A stretch of DNA of 64,000 nucleotides, from the NCBI GenBank assembly GCA_002422545.1, contig DIWF01000027.1, forward strand, positions 247,437 through 311,436, in the 5' to 3' direction. The position numbers were made by a program, and so were the translations under genes. The notes below the pieces were generated by a model. That model worked only from the letters and a program-made list of their open reading frames with translations. It ran no database searches and was not told the origin of the DNA. Below, piece by piece: positions 1 to 7,510 of this stretch. Every line of letters starts with the position of its first letter. Positions within the stretch are counted from its first letter, which is position 1. The DNA is from Firmicutes bacterium UBA6113 (lineage in GTDB: Bacteria; Bacillota; Clostridia; Tissierellales; Sedimentibacteraceae).

Positions 1-25
1 TTCTTAACTCTTAATTCTTAATTAA
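1..25. repeat. AT-rich TTAATTC-type intergenic repeat (partial)
   Basis: The first 25 bases consist of TTAATTCTTAA-type units. They share the 16-mer TTCTTAACTCTTAATT with the reverse complement of the intergenic stretch at 58941-58970, and resemble the stretches at 30059-30071 and 30125-30137. It is cut by the window edge, so its full extent is unknown. Confidence 0.45.
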
Positions 26-42
26 AGAATCCGGAGGGTGTT

Positions 43-720
43 ATGAATCGATTAGAATGTATTAAATCAATGTGTATAAAGTGTGGTATTGCTGCGGACA
101 TTGGTACGGACCACGGATACGTAGCAGAAATGCTGTTGAAGGATGACACATGTGAAAGGGTTATAGCTACAGATTTAAACGAGGGTCCTTTAAAAAGGGC
201 TACGGAATATCTTACAGGTTCAGGATTAGCTAACAGGTGTGATTTCAGGCTTGGAAGTGGACTTGAAGTGCTTGGGGAAGATGAAGCTGAAGTATTGATA
301 ATAGCAGGAATGGGAGGAGATTTAATTTCCGGAATTCTTGAAACTTCAAAAAATACTGCGCTTAATGCTCGTGAACTTGTGCTTCAGCCTATGTCAGCTG
401 TTGAAGTATTAAGAAAGTACCTATATGAAAATGGATTTATTATTGCAGACGAAAAAATTGTAAAGGAATACAACCACTACTATTTTATTTTAAAGGCAAT
501 TCCCGGCAATTCTCAAAAACCAGATGAAATATTTTATGAATTCAGCCGTCATCTTATTGAAAAGAAAGACCCGCTCATGCAGGAATATCTTAAGAAAGTA
601 CTGAAGATCAATGAAAATATAATTGCAAGTATTGAAAAAAACAGCAATGAGGAATATAATGAAAAAATAAACGAATTAAAAGACAAAAACAATAAAATAA
701 GGGAGCTGATGTCATATTAA
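43..720 (+). CDS. trmK: tRNA (adenine(22)-N1)-methyltransferase TrmK
   Basis: A 225-aa Rossmann-fold SAM-dependent methyltransferase of the TrmK/YqfN family, which makes m1A22 in tRNA in the cytoplasm. SAM-binding motif I reads ADIGTDHGY (residues 18-26), an acidic motif follows (ATDLNEGP, about 43-50), and IIAGMGGDLI (about 86-95) is the family signature. The next block reads LQPM where I remember LQPN in homologues. The C-terminal third is Lys/Glu-rich and probably helical. The start is supported by a strong ribosome site (GGAGGG, about 33-38). It is coupled to the nif3-like gene downstream, the usual clostridial pairing, commonly behind rpoD, which would lie just outside the window. Confidence 0.9.
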   Translation: MNRLECIKSMCIKCGIAADIGTDHGYVAEMLLKDDTCERVIATDLNEGPLKRATEYLTGSGLANRCDFRLGSGLEVLGEDEAEVLIIAGMGGDLISGILETSKNTALNARELVLQPMSAVEVLRKYLYENGFIIADEKIVKEYNHYYFILKAIPGNSQKPDEIFYEFSRHLIEKKDPLMQEYLKKVLKINENIIASIEKNSNEEYNEKINELKDKNNKIRELMSY

Positions 721-1495
721 ATTTCATCAAGTTGTTAAATTATTGGAAGACTCTTTAAAGTTGAAGAAACAGGAAGATTGGGACAACAGCGGGCTTCAGA
801 TAGGAAATTTTGAAAGTGACATAAACTCAGTTATGTTAACTCTTGACGTGGATTTAAATGCTGTAAATTATGCAAAAGACAATAATGTGGATTTAATCCT
901 TGCACACCATCCATTTTTGTATGGTTCCATAAAATCAATTGACTTAAACAGTTATGACGGAAAAATAATTAAAACTTTAATCCAAAACAACATAAACGTA
1001 TACAGCATGCACACGAGCCTTGACATGGCAGATATGGGAGTAAACTCGGCCCTAGCTGAAAAATTAAACATAAAAAACTGCAGTGTTCTACATGAAATAA
1101 ATGGAGACGGCAGCGGTTACGGTGGCATTGGAGATATTGAAGAAGCAGGAATTTTAGAATTTTCCGAAAAAATTAAACAATCACTTAACTGCTGCATGAT
1201 TAAATTGTATGCACATGACAAAAATACAAAAGTAAAAAAGGCAGCATTCTGCGGCGGCAGCGGTAGCGACTTTATTTATGACGCAGCAAAAAAAGGTGCT
1301 CATGTTTACATAACAGGGGATATTAAATATCACCAGGCCCAATCAGCCATAAAAAATAATTTATGCATCATAGACGCAGGGCATTTCAACACTGAATTCC
1401 CTGTACTGGAATTCATAAAAACAATGATAGAGAAAAAATCAGATCTTAATGTTATAATCTATGAAACAAACACTGTAGAAGAAATAATAATATAG
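716..1495 (+). CDS. Nif3-like dinuclear metal center protein, probable ATT start
   Basis: Nif3/YqfO family protein (259 aa with the ATT start) that binds a dinuclear metal site; its physiological reaction is not firmly known. Metal-ligand motifs are LAHHPFLYG, HTSLDMADMG and, near the C-terminus, DAGHFNTEF. Family members begin with about 15 residues before the EDWDNSGLQIG block. The only in-frame candidates that supply these are ATT at 716, giving (M)KFHQVVKLLEDS, or TTG at 743. ATT overlaps the trmK stop and has AAGGGAG at 699-705, ten bases upstream, whereas TTG 743 has no ribosome site and would remove conserved residues. Stop in frame at 707-709 excludes an earlier start. Confidence 0.85.
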   Translation: MKFHQVVKLLEDSLKLKKQEDWDNSGLQIGNFESDINSVMLTLDVDLNAVNYAKDNNVDLILAHHPFLYGSIKSIDLNSYDGKIIKTLIQNNINVYSMHTSLDMADMGVNSALAEKLNIKNCSVLHEINGDGSGYGGIGDIEEAGILEFSEKIKQSLNCCMIKLYAHDKNTKVKKAAFCGGSGSDFIYDAAKKGAHVYITGDIKYHQAQSAIKNNLCIIDAGHFNTEFPVLEFIKTMIEKKSDLNVIIYETNTVEEIII

Positions 1496-1505
1496 GGGTA
1501 ATGAC

Positions 1506-3437
1506 ATGAAAAGCTTTGAATACATAAGAGTTGCAGCAGCAGTTCCTGCTGTAAATGTGGCAGATCCGGATTATAATGCTAAAGAAATTGCTGAAATGGC
1601 TAAGAAAGCAGCAGTAATAGACAAAGCAAAAGTAATTTTGTTTCCTGAACTCTCTATTACAGGTTATACCTGTGCAGATTTGTTCAATCAAAAAACACTT
1701 ATTTCAGGAGCCGAAGAGTCTCTGTTGTTTTTGCTCGAAGAAACAAAAAACTTAAACGCCGTCATAGCAGTGGGAATGCCTGTAAAGGCAGATAACCAGC
1801 TTTTTAACTGTGCTGTAGTTTTCAAAAATGGCAAAATTCTTGGAGCAGTTCCCAAGACATACATTCCAAATTACAATGAGTTTTATGAAAAAAGATGGTT
1901 TGCTTCTTCAATTTCTAGAATAAGCAGCCGTGTCATTCTGTGTGGACAAAGTGTTCCTTTCAACGAAAACATTCTTTTTAAGGACAATTTATCAAATCTA
2001 TGCATAGGAATAGATGTATGCGAAGATTTGTGGGTTAATATTCCACCAAGTTCCTACCACACTCTTCATGGTGCAAATCTCATACTGAACATGTCTGCCA
2101 GCAATGAAACCATAGCAAAAAATGATTACAGGAAAGACATAGTGAAAGTTCAGTCTGCAAAATGCATCACAGCTTACGCATATTGTTCTGCAGGACAAAG
2201 TGAAAGCACAACTGACGTTGTATTTTCAGGACACGCCATAATTGCTGAAAACGGAGCAATATTAAAAGAAAACAGATTCTCTGATGAAGAAAGCACTGTT
2301 ATTTGTGATATTGACCTTGAAAGACTCATGAATGATCGTGTTAAATTCAACACATACATGGGTAAGAACAACATGAGTGATTATGAAAAAATTTATTTTG
2401 ATCTTGGATACAGCGAAAATGAAGAAATAGAAAGATATATTGATTCCAGGCCATTTGTTCCTTCAAACAGGGAAGAAAGAGACAAACGCTGCAAGGAAAT
2501 TCTAAATATTCAATCAACTGGGCTATATCAGCGAATGAAAAAAATCAGTTCACAAAAATCTGTCGTTGGAATATCCGGAGGACTAGACAGCACACTTGCA
2601 CTCATTGTTACCGTTGAGGCTTTTAAAAAGCTCCACCTGCCACTAAAAAACATTATTGCAGTAACCATGCCAGGTTTTGGTACAACAAGCAGGACTTACA
2701 ACAATGCTGTTACCCTCATGAAAGAGCTTGGGGTCACACTGAAGGAAATTTCCATAAAAGATGCATGCATTCAGCATTTCAAGGATATAGATCACAATAT
2801 GGATATTCACGATATAACATATGAAAATTCTCAAGCTAGGGAAAGAACACAGATATTGATGGACATTGCAAACAAGGAAAACGGAATAGTGGTTGGAACC
2901 GGAGACTTGTCGGAACTTGCTCTTGGATGGTGCACATACAATGGAGATCACATGTCAATGTATGGAGTAAACTCAAGCATTCCAAAGACTCTTGTGAGAT
3001 ACCTTGTTAAATGGTATGCCGATGAAGAAACAGAAGGGGACATAAAGACTGCACTTCTTGACGTGTGTGACACACCTGTAAGCCCTGAACTCTTGCCTCC
3101 TGACAAGGAAGGAAATATTCAGCAGTTCACTGAAAAAGCTGTTGGTTCGTACGATCTTAATGATTTTTTCCTCTACAACATGATGCGTAACGGCTATGAA
3201 CCAGAAAAAATATATTTTCTTGCAAAAAAAGCATTCAATGGAGAATTTTCAGATGAAGTAATTCTTGAAACTCTGAAGAAATTCTACAAAAGATTTTTCA
3301 CTCAGCAGTTCAAACGCTCATGTATGCCTGACGGTGTAAAAGTTGGTTCGGTTTCTCTTTCCCCAAGGGGAGACTGGAGAATGCCAAGTGATGCTTCATA
3401 CGGACTGTGGCTTAAAAAACTTGAAAATATAAAATAA
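1506..3437 (+). CDS. nadE: NAD+ synthase, glutamine-hydrolysing
   Basis: A 643-aa two-domain enzyme converting deamido-NAD+ to NAD+ with glutamine as nitrogen donor and ATP. The N-terminal nitrilase-type glutaminase domain shows the Glu-Lys-Cys triad: FPELSITGYTC (Glu about 47), PKTYIPNYNEFYEKRWF (Lys) and IGIDVCEDLW (Cys). The C-terminal synthetase domain has the ATP-pyrophosphatase loop SGGLDS at about 357-362, and the region GTGDLSELALGWCTYNGDH is typical of the family. The length matches the long, glutamine-dependent form. It starts ATG just downstream of GGGGTAATGAC, 10 bp after the nif3-like gene, so it is probably in the same operon. Confidence 0.95.
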   Translation: MKSFEYIRVAAAVPAVNVADPDYNAKEIAEMAKKAAVIDKAKVILFPELSITGYTCADLFNQKTLISGAEESLLFLLEETKNLNAVIAVGMPVKADNQLFNCAVVFKNGKILGAVPKTYIPNYNEFYEKRWFASSISRISSRVILCGQSVPFNENILFKDNLSNLCIGIDVCEDLWVNIPPSSYHTLHGANLILNMSASNETIAKNDYRKDIVKVQSAKCITAYAYCSAGQSESTTDVVFSGHAIIAENGAILKENRFSDEESTVICDIDLERLMNDRVKFNTYMGKNNMSDYEKIYFDLGYSENEEIERYIDSRPFVPSNREERDKRCKEILNIQSTGLYQRMKKISSQKSVVGISGGLDSTLALIVTVEAFKKLHLPLKNIIAVTMPGFGTTSRTYNNAVTLMKELGVTLKEISIKDACIQHFKDIDHNMDIHDITYENSQARERTQILMDIANKENGIVVGTGDLSELALGWCTYNGDHMSMYGVNSSIPKTLVRYLVKWYADEETEGDIKTALLDVCDTPVSPELLPPDKEGNIQQFTEKAVGSYDLNDFFLYNMMRNGYEPEKIYFLAKKAFNGEFSDEVILETLKKFYKRFFTQQFKRSCMPDGVKVGSVSLSPRGDWRMPSDASYGLWLKKLENIK

Positions 3438-3463
3438 ATTGACAGTCTTGGTTAATAATTCAT

Positions 3464-3492
3464 TTGACAATAAATGAAAAATACTGTATTCT
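3464..3492 (+). promoter_or_regulatory. sigma-A promoter of rnpB
   Basis: TTGACA (3464-3469), 17-bp spacer, TATTCT (3487-3492). The expected start of transcription, near 3499-3500, coincides with the 5' end of RNase P RNA. Confidence 0.7.
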
Positions 3493-3499
3493 AACATAG

Positions 3500-3829
3500 A
3501 GTAAATTATACAGTCGCATGCAGCAATGCATGAGGAAAGTCCGAGCTCCATAGAGCAGGGTGCTGGGTAATACCCAGTGAGGGTGACCTTAAGGATAGTG
3601 CAACAGAAAGAGACCGCCGCGTAAGCGGTAAGGATGGAAAGGCGAGGTAAGAGCTCACCAGCAATTAGGCGACTAATTGGCTATGTAAACCCCACCTGGA
3701 GCAAGACCAAGAACGGACCGTAGAGTGGCTGCTCGTCACAGTCCAAATGGTAGGTTGCTGGAGTTTGCCGGTAACGGCAGGCGTAGATAGATGACTGTTT
3801 AATACAGAACTCGGCTTATGTATTTACTC
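3500..3829 (+). ncRNA. rnpB: RNase P RNA
   Basis: Catalytic RNA of RNase P, which removes 5' leaders from pre-tRNAs. Recognised by the conserved 5' block GAGGAAAGTCCGAGCTCC, the central ACAGAAAGAGACCGCC segment, GGTAAGAGCTCACCAGC, and the 3' block ATACAGAACTCGGCTTATG. Helix P1 can form between GTAAATTA near 3501 and TATTTAC near 3821. About 330 nt, normal for bacteria. It is flanked by its own promoter and terminator. Confidence 0.96.
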
Positions 3830-3846
3830 ACCAAAACGTATTAAAG

Positions 3847-3873
3847 ACACTCGATTTTATCGGGTGTTTTTTT
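3847..3873 (+). terminator. rnpB terminator
   Basis: Stem ACACTCGA (3847-3854) with TCGGGTGT (3860-3867), one G-T pair, followed by a run of seven T. Confidence 0.8.
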
Positions 3874-3910
3874 ATATACTAGGAAAGTTGTCTTTCCTAG
3901 TATATAAAAA
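3869..3910. repeat. Perfect 19-bp inverted repeat (4-nt loop)
   Basis: Positions 3869-3887 and 3892-3910 are exact reverse complements around the loop TTGT; the core is TATATACTAGGAAAG. The left arm uses the T-run of the rnpB terminator, so this hairpin follows immediately after it. It reads TTTT on one side and AAAA on the other, so it could act as a second, bidirectional terminator or be a mobile-element remnant. Confidence 0.75.
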
Positions 3911-4016
3911 CGAGGATTGCATGTCGGACGTCATTAACCTTAAGAGGGGTGCGGAGCAACTTTTTTGTACAATAAAATGAAATCACAATTTGTTCGCATC
4001 CATGATTTTGTGTTGT

Positions 4017-4044
4017 AACAACAAGAACCACCGCTCATATAATA
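4017..4044 (+). promoter_or_regulatory. Candidate sigma-K-type promoter
   Basis: AACA (4017-4020), 15-bp spacer, CATATAATA (4036-4044), close to the sigma-K consensus of MACM and CATANNNTA as I remember it. It lies 30 bp upstream of the 41-aa ORF. Confidence 0.4.
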
Positions 4045-4074
4045 AGTTAAAATAATTATTTAGGAGGTTTAAAC

Positions 4075-4200
4075 ATGGGATGTAACAGAGATAATATAGG
4101 CGGAATAGGCGGATTTTTAGGAGATGGATCAACATTGTTGTTTTTCTTCTTGCTTTTAGTTGTTCTGTTTTGCATGTGTGACAACGGAATTTGTGATTAG
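4075..4200 (+). CDS. Small glycine-rich/hydrophobic protein (41 aa), spore-associated?
   Basis: Short ORF starting MGCNRDNIGGIGGFLGDGS, then one membrane-spanning stretch (about residues 20-34) and a Cys-containing tail (CMCDNGICD). A strong ribosome site (AGGAGG, 4062-4067) and a dedicated terminator at 4207-4232 argue that it is real. The Gly-rich head plus one hydrophobic helix recalls the small YjcZ-like and coat-associated peptides of spore formers, but there is no clear motif. The upstream CATATAATA box suggests late mother-cell expression. Function unknown. Confidence 0.7.
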   Translation: MGCNRDNIGGIGGFLGDGSTLLFFFLLLVVLFCMCDNGICD

Positions 4201-4206
4201 TTAAAT

Positions 4207-4236
4207 AAAAGTCCGAGATTTCTCGGACTTTTTTAA
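4207..4236. terminator. Terminator after the 41-aa gene
   Basis: Twelve-base-pair perfect stem AAAAGTCCGAGA (4207-4218) with TCTCGGACTTTT (4221-4232) and a T-run. The left flank is A-rich, so it can also serve the convergent GH18 gene. Confidence 0.85.
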
Positions 4237-4257
4237 TTTAAACATGCATAACAATAT

Positions 4258-5259
4258 CTAAATAACCTTAACAACATTATACATTTCATTTAATAATTTT
4301 GTGGCAGCAGGAAACGGATTCATGACAGTCCAGAAGCTTACTCCTGCCAAACCGTATTCATTTACAAGTTCAAGCTTTGCTCTTAAGCTTCTTTCATCTT
4401 CAAACCATACTACATGCTGTCGTCCCTGACTATCTGTATATTCGTAAAATGGTGTCTGAGCAGTTTCATCAAATTGAATTTGTGCTCCAACGCTTGCCGC
4501 TCTAGCTACTGCTTCCGGATTTGAAATGTTTTCTGCGACAGATTGCCCTTGGACAAATGGCAGCGTCCAATCATAACCATAGTTTGGAATTCCCATTAAT
4601 ATTTTATTTGGCGGTATCTGAGTTATGCCGTATTCCAGAACTTGCCGTACGTTGTTTATGGGAGCAACAGCCATAGGAGGACCGTAGGTGTAACCCCATT
4701 CATAAGTCATGAGAAGAGATAAATCTGCTGCTTCTCCAAGACCTCTGTAGTCATGACCTTCATATAACAAACCCGGTTGTTCGGTGTAAGTCTTTGGTGC
4801 CAGAGCAACCAATGTCACAGCTCCTATGGGATTAAGTCTTTGCTGCATTTGTGATACTAATTGAACATATTCATCAGCATCATCTGCAAATAAAAACTCA
4901 AAATCAAAGTCCACGCCGTAATAATCCTTTCTTATGACAGTGTTGAAAATATTGTTTACTAGTCTGTTTCTTGAAACTTCATTGTTCAATACATAGCTGG
5001 CCAGCTCATTGCTGAAATTTCCTGCTTCATCCAAAGGTGTCAATGTCATGATTGGTGCTACCCGGTTTCTGTATGCTGTCTGTATTAAGTTCTCGTCAAA
5101 TAATGGAATCAAATCTCCATTTCTGTTAAATCCATAACTGAATGAAGATATATATGTCATGTTATTTGTCCATTGCTGTAAAATCCATTGATTTATAAAC
5201 GGATACGCATAACCGTTCACTATAATTGGTCCGTATTGTGAAGCTCGTATATTATACAT
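4258..5259 (-). CDS. Glycosyl hydrolase family 18, YaaH/SleL-like without LysM
   Basis: A 333-aa TIM-barrel GH18 protein, related to spore cortex-fragment-lytic enzymes (N-acetylglucosaminidases) such as YaaH/SleL. The catalytic strand reads YGVDFDFEF (114-122), giving the Asp-x-Glu pair D119 and E121; the outer Asp of the chitinase signature is Tyr114. Later barrel motifs are LMTYEWGY and MGIPNYGYDW. The usual N-terminal LysM repeats and a signal peptide are absent, so if it acts on spores it would be made in the mother cell. Strong ribosome site (AGGAGGAGGTG) upstream. Neighbouring 41-aa and cupin genes share sporulation-type upstream boxes. Confidence 0.8.
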   Translation of the reverse strand: MYNIRASQYGPIIVNGYAYPFINQWILQQWTNNMTYISSFSYGFNRNGDLIPLFDENLIQTAYRNRVAPIMTLTPLDEAGNFSNELASYVLNNEVSRNRLVNNIFNTVIRKDYYGVDFDFEFLFADDADEYVQLVSQMQQRLNPIGAVTLVALAPKTYTEQPGLLYEGHDYRGLGEAADLSLLMTYEWGYTYGPPMAVAPINNVRQVLEYGITQIPPNKILMGIPNYGYDWTLPFVQGQSVAENISNPEAVARAASVGAQIQFDETAQTPFYEYTDSQGRQHVVWFEDERSLRAKLELVNEYGLAGVSFWTVMNPFPAATKLLNEMYNVVKVI

Positions 5260-5281
5260 TTATTTATTTCACCTCCTCCTA

Positions 5282-5310
5282 TAAGATATGTGGGTGATTG
5301 TGAAAATGAC
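5282..5310 (-). promoter_or_regulatory. Candidate sigma-E-type promoter of the GH18 gene
   Basis: On the minus strand GTCATTTT (complement of 5303-5310), 12 bp, then CATATCTTA (complement of 5282-5290), resembling the mother-cell sigma-E/K -10 box. The -35 match is imperfect. Confidence 0.3.
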
Positions 5311-5337
5311 AATAATTTATTTTAGCTGTTATGAAAT

Positions 5338-5363
5338 AAAAAAAGCTGTAATCAGCTTTTTTT
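5338..5363 (-). terminator. Terminator of the cupin gene
   Basis: Stem AAAAGCTG (5341-5348) with CAGCTTTT (5353-5360), loop TAAT. On the minus strand it is followed by a T-run (A-run at 5338-5344). It lies 10 bp past the cupin stop. Confidence 0.75.
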
Positions 5364-5373
5364 ACTAAAATTA

Positions 5374-6003
5374 TCAATAGCTGTGATTTTCTCCAGCTGC
5401 TATTGCATCTTCTTTAGTTTTATGGACTGTGCCGTAAGGATGCTGAGGCGGAGCGTAAATGGAATATAACTTAAGCGCCTTTGTGCCTGTATTTATAATA
5501 TTGTGCCATTTTCCTGCAGGAATTATAAATGCAAAGTCATCGAACACATCCTCCTGATAATCCAAGTTGTCTTCATTGTCACCCATTTTAACAATTCCCT
5601 GACCTTCTTCTATTCGAAGGAACTGATCAATTTCAGGATGAATTTCAAGCCCTATGTCTTCACCGGGATTTATGCTCATGAGAGTAAGCTGCATGTGTTC
5701 ACCAGTCCACAACACAGTACGGAAATTTTTGTTGTTAAGAGTAATTTCTTCAATATTGACTGTGAATGGCTCAGGTCCGTAGTCCTTCATCTCTTTTTCT
5801 GTCTTTGCATAATGTGCATTCTTATTCTTCAAGTTATATTTTTCATAAACACTTGGAATAAGCTGATTGTAATAATTTGAATTTATTGGCGTTGTATCTC
5901 TGCTGAAATCATTTGGATATGAGTTGTAAGATGTAAACATCATGTTTGGATCTAAAAACGGCACATTATTAAAATTTGGATTTATGTTAAAAGTGTGGTT
6001 CAT
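5374..6003 (-). CDS. Cupin-domain protein
   Basis: A 209-aa protein with one cupin barrel in its C-terminal half. Metal-ligand motifs are GLEIHPEIDQFLRIEEG (His, then Glu) and AGKWHNI (His). The N-terminal half is Asn/Tyr/Pro-rich and low in complexity (residues 1-50), like several spore-surface proteins. ATG at 6003 was chosen because GAAAGGAAG lies just upstream; a TTG-started form would be 7 residues longer and would swallow that site. Substrate unknown; mannose-6-phosphate isomerase-type cupins are the nearest large family. A sigma-K-like box upstream suggests a spore-coat role (inference). Confidence 0.75.
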   Translation of the reverse strand: MNHTFNINPNFNNVPFLDPNMMFTSYNSYPNDFSRDTTPINSNYYNQLIPSVYEKYNLKNKNAHYAKTEKEMKDYGPEPFTVNIEEITLNNKNFRTVLWTGEHMQLTLMSINPGEDIGLEIHPEIDQFLRIEEGQGIVKMGDNEDNLDYQEDVFDDFAFIIPAGKWHNIINTGTKALKLYSIYAPPQHPYGTVHKTKEDAIAAGENHSY

Positions 6004-6031
6004 ATAGTACTTCCTTTCATACAATATAATA

Positions 6032-6059
6032 TATCATATGACCAAATCGACAGAATGTG
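6032..6059 (-). promoter_or_regulatory. Candidate sigma-K-type promoter and dyad
   Basis: Minus strand: CACA (complement of 6056-6059), 15 bp, CATATGATA (complement of 6032-6040). A dyad CGACA-N5-TGTCG (6048-6062) overlaps the -35 side; its halves also resemble the core of Spo0A boxes. Confidence 0.35.
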
Positions 6060-6109
6060 TCGTTTAATGATAAAAGTGAAGGGAGCTTTTACTGATTAAT
6101 TTAAATTTA

Positions 6110-6133
6110 AAAAGCTGCTATAGCTAGCAGCTT
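6110..6133 (-). terminator. Terminator overlapping the MFS gene stop
   Basis: Nine-bp stem AAGCTGCTA (6112-6120) with TAGCAGCTT (6125-6133), 4-nt loop, T-rich on the minus-strand exit side. The stem includes the stop codon of the MFS gene. Confidence 0.65.
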
Positions 6134-7367
6134 AAGATGATTTATTTTCAGATAAAACTTCAGGAACGTGGGATAAAAATCGTTTTGCAGTTATGAGCAC
6201 AGTTATAAGTATTATACATGCTGCTATAGCCCAAATGCTTGGTATTGAAACATAGTTTATTATAATGCTGTAAAGAAGTGACCCTGTCAGTCCTCCTATT
6301 TGAAATATGAAAGAATAAACCGAAAGCACGCTGGCTCTTATTTCGTTTGGAACTTCACCGTTTAATATTGCTCCTTCTGGAACGCTGGCCATTCCAAACA
6401 TCATATAAATAATCGAATAAAAACCAATGAAGGGATATACTTTTGTCTGCAAAGAAGTAGCCACAAGAAACAATGACATCATAAACCTCATGGACAAGTA
6501 CAATTTTTTTGTGTTTAATTTGTATTTCTTAATTAATTTGTTTGAAGCAATACTTCCTATAGTCGCAGCAGCCAGGTACAGAAAAGCCATAACACCCAAA
6601 AGTCCCATCATATTATCGTTAGGGAGAAGTGAAATAAAATGCGGCTGCCAATAAGTTTCAAGAGAACTCAGGAAAAATCCTGTAGCAAAAACTGAAATGA
6701 AAATACATATGACAGTTGTGTTTTTCATCACAAGAGAAGAGCTGTTAATTACATGCTGTTTGATTGAAATTCGCTCTGTGCTTTCAGGTTTTTTAGTTTC
6801 TTCAATATAAATCATTGCCATGGCAGATACCAGCACGGATAATACAATTCTTAAAATTAGGTTTAAATCATAAATGCCTAGGGCAGGGAAGTATTGAGCA
6901 GCTATTTTAGGGAAAAATCCTCCTGACACAGCACCTGCTGAAAGGCCCAGGGCCTCCAACACTGAAAGTCTTGATGTTATGTTGTGAAGGTGATCTTTTC
7001 CGTTGTGTTCTATGTAATAATCTATAAATAAAGCATCAAAGGAACCGGATGCCAAGGCCTTACTGATACCATAAAACATAATTCCCAGGCACATAAATCC
7101 AAAACCTTTTCCGAACAATATTATTATAAAGCCTATAGTTGAAATGACAAGTGAAAGACTGAAAGTTTTTTTCCTTCCAAACAAATCTGCCATGATTCCT
7201 GTCGGAAGTTCCAGTAAGACAACAGTAAAAGCGTAAAATCCTAAAATAATTGACAGGTTGCTAAGCGTTGCTCCTTTTTCAATCAACAGAAGACTAAGTA
7301 CAGGAATCAAAAGTCCTGACAGATAAAAATTAAGGAAGTATAAAACCGAATAAATTTTTATTTTCAT
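6132..7367 (-). CDS. MFS transporter
   Basis: A 411-aa integral membrane protein with about 12 hydrophobic segments. The loop between helices 2 and 3 carries the major-facilitator signature GIMADLFGRKKTF (residues 57-69). The family covers drug efflux and metabolite exporters; nothing fixes the substrate. ATG is preceded by AGAGGAATTC. Monocistronic: its own promoter lies at 7416-7445 and its own terminator follows. Confidence 0.85.
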   Translation of the reverse strand: MKIKIYSVLYFLNFYLSGLLIPVLSLLLIEKGATLSNLSIILGFYAFTVVLLELPTGIMADLFGRKKTFSLSLVISTIGFIIILFGKGFGFMCLGIMFYGISKALASGSFDALFIDYYIEHNGKDHLHNITSRLSVLEALGLSAGAVSGGFFPKIAAQYFPALGIYDLNLILRIVLSVLVSAMAMIYIEETKKPESTERISIKQHVINSSSLVMKNTTVICIFISVFATGFFLSSLETYWQPHFISLLPNDNMMGLLGVMAFLYLAAATIGSIASNKLIKKYKLNTKKLYLSMRFMMSLFLVATSLQTKVYPFIGFYSIIYMMFGMASVPEGAILNGEVPNEIRASVLSVYSFIFQIGGLTGSLLYSIIINYVSIPSIWAIAACIILITVLITAKRFLSHVPEVLSENKSS

Positions 7368-7415
7368 ATGAATTCCTCTCTATTTATAATGCATGATAAC
7401 GTTAACCAACAATTA

Positions 7416-7445
7416 ATTATAATATTAAATGTGCTATGTAGTCAA
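7416..7445 (-). promoter_or_regulatory. Sigma-A promoter of the MFS gene
   Basis: Minus strand TTGACT (complement of 7440-7445), 18-bp spacer, TATAAT (complement of 7416-7421). The palindromic stretch TAACGTTAAC (7397-7406) just downstream could be an operator. Confidence 0.6.
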
Positions 7446-7465
7446 GAAAAAATAAAGTAAGCAAT

Positions 7466-7498
7466 AAAAAAGCCGCATTTTTAAATATTTGCGGCTTT
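7466..7498 (-). terminator. Terminator of ribU
   Basis: Stem AAAGCCGCA (7469-7477) with TGCGGCTTT (7490-7498); on the minus strand the exit side is a T-run. Confidence 0.75.
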
Positions 7499-7510
7499 AA
7501 ATGCATAAAT

